The notes under the pieces were generated by a model, which was not told the origin of the DNA, ran no database searches, and saw only the letters and a list, made by a program, of their open reading frames with translations. A DNA stretch of 35,011 nucleotides from Bacteriovoracaceae bacterium UBA4096 (GTDB taxonomy: Bacteria > Bdellovibrionota > Bacteriovoracia > Bacteriovoracales > Bacteriovoracaceae), in NCBI GenBank assembly GCA_002381945.1, contig DFXY01000027.1:1-35011 (forward strand), in the 5' to 3' direction. The position numbers and the translations under genes were made by a program. Positions 8,606-15,650 of the stretch are shown piece after piece; within the stretch, counting starts at the first letter, position 1; each line of letters opens with the position of its first letter.

Positions 8606-8774
8606 TAAAAAGCGAAGACAGAAACTCTGAAGTTAAATGGCCCTCTGGTAGGAAAAAGAAGGCGATAAAGATGGTGGAAATGATGGTTGCAAGGCCAATG
8701 AAAATGGCCATTTCTTTGAACCAGAAATAAAGATGATCCCATAAAGTCGGTCCGGTCGATGAGTTTAAGGCCAA
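8592..8774 (-). CDS. Small single-pass membrane protein, hypothetical
   Basis: A 60-residue frame starts at TTG (8774) with a strong GGGAGG five bases upstream. It has a polar, aromatic N-terminus (LWDHLYFWFKE), one hydrophobic helix at about residues 22-42 and a polar tail (PEGHLTSEFLSSLF). An ATG at 8787 in another frame gives a less protein-like product. The 3' end overlaps the chimera gene by 14 bp in a tail-to-tail arrangement. No family is recognised; it is called real mainly on the SD and composition. If it is not a gene, 8606-8998 is a 393-base non-coding stretch. Confidence 0.5.
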   Translation of the reverse strand: MALNSSTGPTLWDHLYFWFKEMAIFIGLATIISTIFIAFFFLPEGHLTSEFLSSLFTKAS

Positions 8775-8885
8775 GGAAACCTCCCATTGAATCTTTATTT
8801 AAGACCGTTCTGGTGTACTTGAATAAAATAAAAAGGTGAAATATTTTGAGGTTTTTACATGCCTTTGAGAGACAAAATTTAGGTT

Positions 8886-8919
8886 ACTTTGAGTTAGAAA
8901 GTAATAGTTAGCTCAAAGT
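8886..8919. repeat. Inverted repeat upstream of topA
   Basis: ACTTTGAGTTA (8886-8896) pairs with TAGCTCAAAGT (8909-8919) over 11 positions, including one G-U, with a 12-base loop. There is no T-run after it on either strand, so it is not an ordinary terminator. It lies just upstream of the putative topA promoter and could be an operator or a structure sensitive to supercoiling. Confidence 0.45.
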
Positions 8920-8936
8920 GTCGGATATTTTATTCC

Positions 8937-8965
8937 TTGACTCTTTTCTGGATGGCCCTTATCTC
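8937..8965 (+). promoter_or_regulatory. Putative promoter of topA
   Basis: TTGACT (8937-8942) is followed after 17 bases by TATCTC (8960-8965). The -35 box is good and the -10 box poor. Confidence 0.35.
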
Positions 8966-8998
8966 TATTAAGGATAGCTCCCCAAATTTAGGACAAAA

Positions 8999-11560
8999 AT
9001 GGCAGACAAAAAGTATCTGGTTATAGTGGAGTCACCCACTAAGGCCAAGACCATTCGTAAATTTCTCCCAAGTAACTATATAGTAGAGGCCAGTATGGGT
9101 CATATCCGGGATTTGCCACAATCGGCATCGGATATTCCAGCCGCTCTTAAAAAAGAGGAGTGGGCCAAACTTGGGGTGAATGTCGAAGAAAACTTTGAAC
9201 CTCTCTATGTTGTGCCTAAGGATAAGAAGAAAATCATCAGCGAACTCAAGACGAAAATGAAAGATGTCGCCATGATCTATCTTGCGACCGATGAAGACCG
9301 TGAGGGTGAGTCAATTTCATGGCATTTACTTGAGTTATTAAAACCAAAAGTTCCGGTCAAGCGCATGGTTTTCCATGAGATTACTAAGGCCGCTATTTTA
9401 AAAGCCCTGAAAGACACTCGTGAAGTTGACGAAAAACTTGTTCGGGCGCAAGAAACTCGCCGAATACTTGATCGTCTATATGGCTACACGCTTTCTCCTT
9501 TAATATGGAAAAAAATCGCCTATGGTCTTTCGGCCGGACGCGTTCAATCGACCGGTCTTAAAATGATTGTTGAGCGTGAAAAAGAGCGGATGCGTTTTAA
9601 GCGTTCGGTTTACTGGGATATTAAGGCCCAGGTTCATCCAGCAACTGATAAAAAAGCACTTTTTGATGCCAAATTGACTTCGGTTAAGGGGGCCAGGGTT
9701 GCTGGTGGTAAAGACTTTGATGGCTTAACCGGCAAACTCATCGATGAGAAAAAAGTCATTTTGCTGGACGAGAAAAAGTCCCGTGACCTGGCAAAAAATA
9801 TTGAAAAAGCAGACTGGAAAGTAACTTCCGTAGAAGAAAAAACATTCCATTCCAAGCCTGCCATTCCTTTCATTACTTCGACTCTTCAAATGGAATCCAA
9901 CCGTAAGCTTGGCATGTCTTCTAAAGACACCATGAGAACTGCTCAACGTTTGTATGAAGAAGGTCTCATTACTTATATGAGAACGGATTCGCCCAACCTT
10001 TCTCAGGAAGCCATTAACGCTGCCCGAAATATGGTGGTTGAGCTCTATGGGAAAACTTACTTAAATCCTGAAGTTCGTCAGTACGCTGCCAAACAAAAAG
10101 GTGCCCAAGAGGCCCACGAAGCGATTCGTCCGGCCGGTGCTGAGTTCACCCATCCTGATAAGACTGGTATGACGGGCAGAGAACTTGCCCTGTATGAACT
10201 TATCTGGAAACGTACTATGGCCACTCAGATGAAAGATGCTGAGAAAGCTTCAATGACGATAAAAATTGAAGCCGGGGAGGCAGAGTTTTCTGCTTCCGGA
10301 ACACGTATTATTTTCCCTGGTTTCCTTCGCGTTTATGTTGAAGGTTCAGATGATCCTGAAGCGGCTCTTGAGGATAAAGAAGTTATCCTTCCTGTCTTGA
10401 AAAAAGGCGACTCCCTCAAAGCGGCTTCAATTCATCCTGATATGCATGAGACAAAACCTCCTGCAAGATTTACAGAAGCATCAATTGTTCAGTCTCTTGA
10501 AAAAGAGGGGGTTGGTCGTCCTTCTACTTATGCTTCCATTATCGGAACCATTCTAGACCGTGGTTATGTTCGAAAAGATGGTTCGGCCCTCATTCCTACT
10601 TTTACCGGTATGGCCGTGATTCAACTTCTCGAGACGCATTTTAAACATCTGATGGACTACTCGTTTACTTCTGAAATGGAAGAATCTTTGGATAAAATCG
10701 CGTATGGAGAAGAAGATTCGCTTAAGTATCTGACAAAATTTTATAAAGGTAAAAACGGGCTGGCCAAAAAAGTTGAAGAGCAGGATAAAAAGATTAAGCC
10801 GGAAGAGTCACGCACTATTCATATCATGAAAGACGGCGAGGCCATGGATATTAAGGTCGGACGTTTCGGGCCATACGTGGTTGAAAAAAACGGTAAGGAT
10901 GAAGTACATGCTTCTATTCCAGAAGACATTGCACCGGCCGATCTTGATCCTGAGCAAATTAAGGAACTCCTTGCCAATCAGGCCAACGGGCCTACTCCGA
11001 TTGGAAAAGATCCTAAAACTAAGCAGAACATTTACTGTCTGGTTGGTCGCTATGGGGCCTACTTTCAACTTGGAGAAGTAACTGAAGAGACTCCTAAGCC
11101 GAAACGGGCCTCGTTACCTAAGGGCAAGGATCCTAAGACGATAACAATTGAAGATGCTCTTGAAGCTCTTTCACTACCTCGTGAACTTGGCCTTCACCCA
11201 GAAACTAAAAAGCCAATATTGGCCAATAATGGTCGTTTTGGGCCCTATGTGATGCATGATGGGAACTTCAGGTCGCTTAAAAAAGAGGATGATTTGTTTA
11301 CCATTGACCTTAAACGGGGGCTGGAACTTCTTTCAGAAGAAAAAGGCGCCAACCGTCGGGGTGGTAAGGTCCTGAAAGACTTTGGAGTTGTGGCGAAATT
11401 AAAGAAGAAAGCGTCTATATTGGACGGAAAATACGGTCCATATATCAAGGTCGGGACGAAAAATATCACCCTACCGGATGATAAAAAAGACCCGAAAGTA
11501 ATTGAGAAAATGACCGAAGCAGAACTTGCGAGTATTGTGCTTGCTGCAGGGAAGAAATAG
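8999..11560 (+). CDS. topA: DNA topoisomerase I (type IA)
   Basis: This 853-residue enzyme relaxes negative supercoils through a covalent 5'-phosphotyrosine. The N-terminal TOPRIM domain has LVIVESPTKAKTI and the metal site D98-x-D100-x-E102. The transesterification domain has SAGRVQS, and Tyr326 in GLITYMRTDS is the active-site tyrosine. Residues from about 580 lack the Cys4 zinc fingers of the E. coli enzyme. Instead there are four GRFGPYV-like repeats (GRFGPYVVEK, GRYGAYFQLG, GRFGPYVMHD, GKYGPYIKVG), the zinc-less C-terminal domains common in many phyla. The ATG has AGGA five bases upstream. The gene stands alone; rpmE follows with its own promoter. Confidence 0.97.
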   Translation: MADKKYLVIVESPTKAKTIRKFLPSNYIVEASMGHIRDLPQSASDIPAALKKEEWAKLGVNVEENFEPLYVVPKDKKKIISELKTKMKDVAMIYLATDEDREGESISWHLLELLKPKVPVKRMVFHEITKAAILKALKDTREVDEKLVRAQETRRILDRLYGYTLSPLIWKKIAYGLSAGRVQSTGLKMIVEREKERMRFKRSVYWDIKAQVHPATDKKALFDAKLTSVKGARVAGGKDFDGLTGKLIDEKKVILLDEKKSRDLAKNIEKADWKVTSVEEKTFHSKPAIPFITSTLQMESNRKLGMSSKDTMRTAQRLYEEGLITYMRTDSPNLSQEAINAARNMVVELYGKTYLNPEVRQYAAKQKGAQEAHEAIRPAGAEFTHPDKTGMTGRELALYELIWKRTMATQMKDAEKASMTIKIEAGEAEFSASGTRIIFPGFLRVYVEGSDDPEAALEDKEVILPVLKKGDSLKAASIHPDMHETKPPARFTEASIVQSLEKEGVGRPSTYASIIGTILDRGYVRKDGSALIPTFTGMAVIQLLETHFKHLMDYSFTSEMEESLDKIAYGEEDSLKYLTKFYKGKNGLAKKVEEQDKKIKPEESRTIHIMKDGEAMDIKVGRFGPYVVEKNGKDEVHASIPEDIAPADLDPEQIKELLANQANGPTPIGKDPKTKQNIYCLVGRYGAYFQLGEVTEETPKPKRASLPKGKDPKTITIEDALEALSLPRELGLHPETKKPILANNGRFGPYVMHDGNFRSLKKEDDLFTIDLKRGLELLSEEKGANRRGGKVLKDFGVVAKLKKKASILDGKYGPYIKVGTKNITLPDDKKDPKVIEKMTEAELASIVLAAGKK

Positions 11561-11570
11561 ATTTTCTTCG

Positions 11571-11599
11571 TTGACAGTAAACGCACCCGTAGGTAAATT
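11571..11599 (+). promoter_or_regulatory. Sigma70 promoter of rpmE2
   Basis: A consensus TTGACA (11571-11576), a 17-base spacer and TAAATT (11594-11599) start a short leader of about 38 bases before the L31 gene. The -35 box lies 10 bases after the topA stop codon. Confidence 0.65.
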
Positions 11600-11644
11600 G
11601 CCAGAACTTCATTAGTTATATTTGTTCACTATAAGGATAAGCGT

Positions 11645-11887
11645 ATGAAAAAAGGTATTCACCCAACTTACAGAGATGTCGTTTTTAAAGACGTTTCTTG
11701 TGATTTCGAAATCATCACTAAATCAACAATCAAGACTACTGATAAGATCACTCTTAACGGTACTGAATATCCACTTTTTAAAGTTGATATTTCTTCTGGT
11801 TCACACCCATTCTACACTGGAACTCAGCGTGTTATGGATACAGAAGGTCGTGTTGATCGTTTCAAGAAAAAATACGCCAAGAAGTAA
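11645..11887 (+). CDS. rpmE2: 50S ribosomal protein L31 type B
   Basis: The 80-residue protein (MKKGIHPTYRDVVFKDVS at the start, FKVDISSGSHPFYTG in the middle) is bL31. It lacks the CxxC zinc-binding cysteines of type A and carries the insertion typical of the type B, zinc-independent paralogue. In several bacteria type B L31 replaces type A under zinc limitation through Zur. I see no obvious Zur box, and the strong promoter suggests it may be the main L31 here. AAGGAT lies six bases upstream of the ATG. Confidence 0.96.
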   Translation: MKKGIHPTYRDVVFKDVSCDFEIITKSTIKTTDKITLNGTEYPLFKVDISSGSHPFYTGTQRVMDTEGRVDRFKKKYAKK

Positions 11888-11900
11888 TTCGAGACAGTAT

Positions 11901-11934
11901 AAAAAAAGGCCCTCTTGCGAGGGCCTTTTTTTTT
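11901..11934. terminator. Bidirectional terminator between rpmE2 and merC-like gene
   Basis: The stem GGCCCTC (11908-11914) / GAGGGCC (11919-11925) has a 4-base loop, with A7 before it and T9 after it. It can end transcription of rpmE2 on the plus strand and of the convergent MerC-like gene on the minus strand. Confidence 0.92.
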
Positions 11935-11953
11935 GCTTAAAAACTAAATAATT

Positions 11954-12334
11954 TTAACAACATTGATGCTGGTGACGGTGTGAATGCTGGATGTTCTTTA
12001 CATGGGCCAAAACCAAGATCAAGCTTCCGAAAATTGAAATGCCATGGGTGATTTGATCAGTGAATCTTCCTTCTAATAAAATTCCTAAAAGAATGAAAAA
12101 TAATCCGCTTATGGCAGTGCCTACGATCCAAGACAGGCCGTGCTTACGATAGCCTGGTAGGAATGCGAGAGGAGAAGTAAAAAGGATGATCACGCCCACC
12201 ACAATATGTACCCAAGTTGAGTGCGTGTAGGCCGAAATTGCAGGGAAGAATAGAGGTAGAAAGGCCACAAGAATACAGTGAACTACACAGGCCGATGAAA
12301 ATGCAATCCCGAGGCGATCCCAAATTTTTTTCAT
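11954..12334 (-). CDS. MerC-domain small membrane protein
   Basis: The 126-residue protein has about four hydrophobic segments and the MerC-like N-terminal helix with a cysteine pair (SSACVVHCILVAFLP, Cys16 and Cys20). MerC proteins carry mercuric ion across the inner membrane, but most chromosomal MerC-domain proteins have no proven substrate. The C-terminus is a short metal-binding-looking tail (HSHRHQHQCC). No merA or merR is nearby. ATG at 12334 is the start; upstream in-frame codons would run into the divergent HMA promoter. It faces away from an HMA-domain gene, which suggests a shared role in heavy-metal or copper handling (inference). Confidence 0.8.
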   Translation of the reverse strand: MKKIWDRLGIAFSSACVVHCILVAFLPLFFPAISAYTHSTWVHIVVGVIILFTSPLAFLPGYRKHGLSWIVGTAISGLFFILLGILLEGRFTDQITHGISIFGSLILVLAHVKNIQHSHRHQHQCC

Positions 12335-12367
12335 GATGCGGGTATACCTGAAGTTACAGACCTCGTC

Positions 12368-12373
12368 TATAAT
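12368..12373 (+). promoter_or_regulatory. Putative -10 box for the HMA-flavodoxin-rimK operon
   Basis: A perfect TATAAT lies 38 bases before the GTG start. No good -35 box sits at 17 bases, which would fit an activator-dependent promoter, but no MerR-type gene is in the window. Confidence 0.4.
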
Positions 12374-12411
12374 GGTAGATAAATACTTCATCAATTTCTG
12401 GGAGATAAGTT

Positions 12412-12687
12412 GTGAAAATATTGCCATTGATATTAGGAATGATGTTTTCGGTTTCAGTTTTAGCAGCAAAAGTTGAGGTTGATGTTGTTGGTATGACCTG
12501 TGGAATGTGCGTTGAGGCCATTACAAAGGAACTTAATTCCACTGAAAAAGCTGAAAATATTACGGTAAATCTGGATGATAAGAAGGCCCGATTTACCGAG
12601 GTTAAAAATAAAAAACTAACGGATAGTGAAATCAAGGCCGCCATTAAGAAGGCCGGGTACGAAGCTATCAAAATTCGTCGTTACTAA
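12412..12687 (+). CDS. Periplasmic heavy-metal-associated (HMA) domain protein
   Basis: The 91-residue product has a signal peptide (residues 1 to about 18, ending SVSVLA) and one ferredoxin-like HMA domain with the metal site GMTCGMC (Cys30, Cys33). It therefore resembles MerP or CopZ-like chaperones, with export as in MerP. The GTG start is supported by GGGAG seven bases upstream. Its TAA overlaps the ATG of the flavodoxin gene (TAATG), so the two are cotranscribed. The divergent partner is a MerC-like membrane protein, so a periplasmic shuttle to that protein is a reasonable guess. The metal is unknown. Confidence 0.87.
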   Translation: MKILPLILGMMFSVSVLAAKVEVDVVGMTCGMCVEAITKELNSTEKAENITVNLDDKKARFTEVKNKKLTDSEIKAAIKKAGYEAIKIRRY

Positions 12688-13139
12688 TGTCTTTAATTCA
12701 TATCCTCTGGGGTTCTCAAAGTGGGAATGCCCAAAATCTTGCTCAGGTTATTGGTGACTCCCTCATCGACCACTTTCCTGTTGAAGTGATTGATATGGGA
12801 GAACTAGATCCTGAGGGGATTCAAGAAATTAAGAATCTCATTATCGTCACTTCCACTTATGGAGATGGTGAAGCCCCCGATAATGCATCGGAATGGCTGA
12901 GCTTTGTGAAGTTCGCGGAAGATTTGGATCTGAGTCATTTAAATTATGCCGTAATCGGTTTAGGTGATACTTATTATCCCCATTTTTGCCAGGCGGGGAA
13001 AGATTTTGATCAATACCTGTCCAAACATGGTGCCCATGCAATGCTTAAAAGATTGGATTGCGATCTTTATTATGAAGAACAATATCCCGAGTGGGTGGAA
13101 GAGTTGAAGTCTGTATTAAAAAGCCATTTTCCAGATTAG
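12687..13139 (+). CDS. Flavodoxin / MioC-like FMN protein
   Basis: The 150-residue protein has the flavodoxin fold signature. GSQSGNAQ (9-16) is the FMN phosphate loop, TSTYGDGEAPDNA (about 55-67) is the second FMN loop, and AVIGLGDTYYPHFCQAG is the third. It matches short-chain flavodoxins and MioC, and the similar FMN domain of sulfite reductase. It acts as a cytoplasmic one- or two-electron carrier. It starts on the ATG that overlaps the HMA stop, and rimK begins nine bases after its stop, so the three genes form an operon. The redox partner is not identifiable here. Confidence 0.88.
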   Translation: MSLIHILWGSQSGNAQNLAQVIGDSLIDHFPVEVIDMGELDPEGIQEIKNLIIVTSTYGDGEAPDNASEWLSFVKFAEDLDLSHLNYAVIGLGDTYYPHFCQAGKDFDQYLSKHGAHAMLKRLDCDLYYEEQYPEWVEELKSVLKSHFPD

Positions 13140-13148
13140 ACTTATTCC

Positions 13149-14042
13149 ATGAAAATTGGAATTTTGTCGCGCAATCCGAAAATCTACTCTACCCATCGTC
13201 TGGTGAAGGCTGCCCTTTCCCGAGGCCATCAAGTCAGAGTGATTGATCCTCTTCGTTGTTACATGAACATTACTTCCGCCAAGCCTATGGTCCATTACAA
13301 AGATCAGATGTTGGATGATTTTAATGTGATCATTCCCAGGATTGGCGCTTCAATTACGTATTATGGATCGGCAATTCTTCGTCAGTTTGAAATGATGGGT
13401 GTGTATTCACTCAATGAATCCACTTCTATTACCCGGTCGCGAGATAAGTTACGTTGTCTTCAGATTCTGTCTCGTTCGGGAATAGGACTACCGGTTACAA
13501 GTTATGCTCACTCAACGAAAATGTCGGAAAAGCTCATCAAGATGGTGGGGGGTGCCCCTTGTGTGATTAAGTTAATTGAAGGCACGCAAGGCAAAGGAGT
13601 GATCCTGGCCGAAACCCATAAAGCGGCAGAATCGGTGATTGATGGCTTCAGGCAAATGAAAGCACACTTTCTTGTGCAGGAATTTATTAAAGAATCAAAT
13701 GGTTGTGACATTCGGGCCTTTGTTGTGGGGGACAAGGTTGTGGCAAGCATGATGAGGAAAGCACGTGATGGTGAGTTCCGTTCGAATCTCCACCGTGGAG
13801 GGACGGCCATTCCTGTAGAAATTTCCGAAGAGGAAGCCGAGTTGGCCGTTAATGCTGCTAAGGCGTTAGGCCTTAATGTGGCCGGAGTGGATCTTTTAAG
13901 ATCCTGGCGAGGGCCATTAGTTCTGGAAGTTAATTCTTCCCCTGGTCTCCAGGGTATTGAGACTTCAACTGGTCTTGATATAGCCACGATGATCATTGAA
14001 TACGCGGAAATGAATAATCAAAATAAAGAATACGCCGGTTAA
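13149..14042 (+). CDS. rimK: RimK-type ATP-grasp glutamate ligase
   Basis: The 297-residue protein closely follows RimK, which adds glutamates to the C-terminus of ribosomal protein S6 and can make poly-alpha-glutamate. Visible features are the N-terminal domain start MKIGILSRNP, RSRDKLRCLQIL, the ATP-grasp loop EGTQGKGV (144-151), LVQEFI, DIRAFVVG, and the metal ligands Asp248, Glu260 and Asn262 in GVDLL...LEVNSSPGLQGIE. The SD is weak, which fits coupling with the upstream flavodoxin. The stop codon overlaps the pyrD stop codon on the other strand within TTAA. Confidence 0.92.
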   Translation: MKIGILSRNPKIYSTHRLVKAALSRGHQVRVIDPLRCYMNITSAKPMVHYKDQMLDDFNVIIPRIGASITYYGSAILRQFEMMGVYSLNESTSITRSRDKLRCLQILSRSGIGLPVTSYAHSTKMSEKLIKMVGGAPCVIKLIEGTQGKGVILAETHKAAESVIDGFRQMKAHFLVQEFIKESNGCDIRAFVVGDKVVASMMRKARDGEFRSNLHRGGTAIPVEISEEEAELAVNAAKALGLNVAGVDLLRSWRGPLVLEVNSSPGLQGIETSTGLDIATMIIEYAEMNNQNKEYAG

Positions 14043-15085
14043 AGGAAATCTTTCAGGCGATATTGCCTTTCACTCAAAGGTAACTTGAAAAAATTCTCCA
14101 GGTCCATTTGCTGTGTAGTTGTAAAGTTGAATAAGGCCTTGTGGAACTTTTTCAGGACTTCGGGTCCTTGATAAACATAAGATGTATAAATCTGAACGAC
14201 TTTTCCACCTTCATTCCAAAGATTAAAGAGGTCTTTAGGTTCTGATATTCCACCCACTGCTATGAGTTCTGAGTTTAATCTTTCATTTAATATAATTCTG
14301 CACACTTCATGGGATTTTTCTCGAAGCAGGGCACCTGAAACACCTCCTGCGCCACGCTCTGACATAATCGTGGTATTGGTGGCGATCAGACCACTGAGAC
14401 CAAAATCGTGAGTGAGCTTTGTTAGTTCAAGAATTTTTTCTTTCGTCAGATCCGGTGCAATTTTCAGATAAAGATCTTTATCTCCGCGACTCTTATTTAA
14501 TTCGGAAAAAAGTTCTGAAAGATAGGGTGTTTCCTGGAGAGAACGAAGACCCGGAGTGTTAGGGGATGAAACATTAATCACAAAATAATCAGCATGATCC
14601 TGTAGGGTTTCAAGTAACAATGAGAGCTCATTGACACTTTCTTCAGGAGAAGTGTCTTTATTTTTTCCAATATTCACTCCTAAGGGAGTGTTACCCTGAT
14701 AGCTTTTCAAACGAGGTAAAATTTCCAAAAGTCCTTGATTAGGGAAACCCATGGCATTACGCAGACTCAGTTCTGTTGGATAACGAAACATGCGGGGGCG
14801 AGGATTACCTTCTTGAGGCATCAGAGTCACTGTACCGCATTCAATGGCACCAAAGCCCTGGGCACTAAAGAAAGTGAGGGCCTCGGCATTTTTATCCAGC
14901 CCGGCGGCAAGACCCACCGGAAAGTTCCATCTAACTTTGCCCACATTAAGGGCCAGCCTGGAGTCGCTTACCATACCGGTTAATTTTCCCAATACAGGGG
15001 AAAGTTTGGCCACTTCCAGAGTGAGGTTATGGGCCGTCTCTGGATCCAGGGAGAATAATAGAGATTTAATCAGAGGATAGAACAT
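14039..15085 (-). CDS. pyrD: Dihydroorotate dehydrogenase, class 2 (quinone)
   Basis: This 348-residue flavoprotein oxidises dihydroorotate to orotate with a membrane quinone, in pyrimidine synthesis. Class 2 is shown by the N-terminal helical extension (MFYPLIKSLLFSLDPETAH) that binds the membrane, and by Ser174 in NVSSPNTPGLR as the catalytic base. FMN-binding parts include AAGLDKNAEAL, GTVTLMPQEGNPRPR and IAVGGI. The ATG at 15085 aligns with the E. coli start. A TTG at 15124 and an ATG at 15121 would add residues unlike the family. No SD is obvious at any of these. It is convergent with rimK and divergent from the small secreted protein. Confidence 0.95.
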   Translation of the reverse strand: MFYPLIKSLLFSLDPETAHNLTLEVAKLSPVLGKLTGMVSDSRLALNVGKVRWNFPVGLAAGLDKNAEALTFFSAQGFGAIECGTVTLMPQEGNPRPRMFRYPTELSLRNAMGFPNQGLLEILPRLKSYQGNTPLGVNIGKNKDTSPEESVNELSLLLETLQDHADYFVINVSSPNTPGLRSLQETPYLSELFSELNKSRGDKDLYLKIAPDLTKEKILELTKLTHDFGLSGLIATNTTIMSERGAGGVSGALLREKSHEVCRIILNERLNSELIAVGGISEPKDLFNLWNEGGKVVQIYTSYVYQGPEVLKKFHKALFNFTTTQQMDLENFFKLPLSERQYRLKDFL

Positions 15086-15157
15086 GACTGAAATGGTATT
15101 AAGCTTTTCTTTGAAAGTCATCAAAGCGTATGAGATAATTTCTTTAAGAGGTCACAC

Positions 15158-15580
15158 ATGCGATTTGCAATCTTACTTTTTCTTGTGAGTTTCACTTCAT
15201 TTGCCCAACATGCTTCACAGCCCGTGAAAGAAAGCTCCTCTGATCTCCGGAGCGGTATTGTCATGTTCAGCATTGAAGATACGGAAGAAGATGCCATTTA
15301 TTGGTTGGAGCGCACTGCTAATCTGGACTATTTTTTACGCATGAAAGAGGGCGATGATGAAAAGATCCGAAAGGTTGATACCCGAGATGCCAAGAAAGTT
15401 GATATGGATTTTGCTTCCCGCTTTTTAAAGTGCCAGTATGAATTGCCGCCTTCTTCCAAAGATTGCAAGGTAACGCTTCGCCTAAGTATGAAGGGTGAAA
15501 CCCAGGATATCTGTAAGAAAGATGATAAAAAAGCTCAAGAGATGATGCCCTTCCTCAAGGCCTTGATGAAACGTTTCTGA
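15158..15580 (+). CDS. Small secreted protein, unknown function
   Basis: The 140-residue product has a clear signal peptide (MRFAILLFLVSFTSFA, cleavage before QHAS). The mature part is charged, with three cysteines in its last third (FLKCQYE, SKDCKV, DICKKDD), so one disulfide is possible. I recognise no family. AAGAGG lies seven bases before the ATG. It precedes the Prc protease by 70 bases in the same direction and may be cotranscribed with it; a role as substrate or partner of Prc is speculation. Confidence 0.75.
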   Translation: MRFAILLFLVSFTSFAQHASQPVKESSSDLRSGIVMFSIEDTEEDAIYWLERTANLDYFLRMKEGDDEKIRKVDTRDAKKVDMDFASRFLKCQYELPPSSKDCKVTLRLSMKGETQDICKKDDKKAQEMMPFLKALMKRF

Positions 15581-15650
15581 GTGAAAAAGATTGCATCTCC
15601 CTCTGTGTGAGTAGAAAATATGTTAACCATTGTTTCGAAATCGAGGTTTC

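Noticed and set aside
11245..11586. 113-residue minus-strand frame over the end of topA
   Set aside because: It is a mirror of the conserved GRFGPYV repeats of topA and has shadow-like Phe/Ser-rich composition.
11676..11951. 91-residue frame overlapping rpmE2 in another phase
   Set aside because: It overlaps nearly all of a certain ribosomal protein gene and runs through its terminator.
13508..13996. 162-residue open frame on the minus strand inside rimK
   Set aside because: It is antisense to a complete, well-conserved rimK; its composition is Ser/Pro/Arg-rich as in shadow frames, and no SD is seen.
11954..14042. Mercury-resistance (mer) operon
   Set aside because: A MerC-like and a MerP-like protein are present, but merA, merT and merR are missing, and the operon continues with a flavodoxin and rimK.
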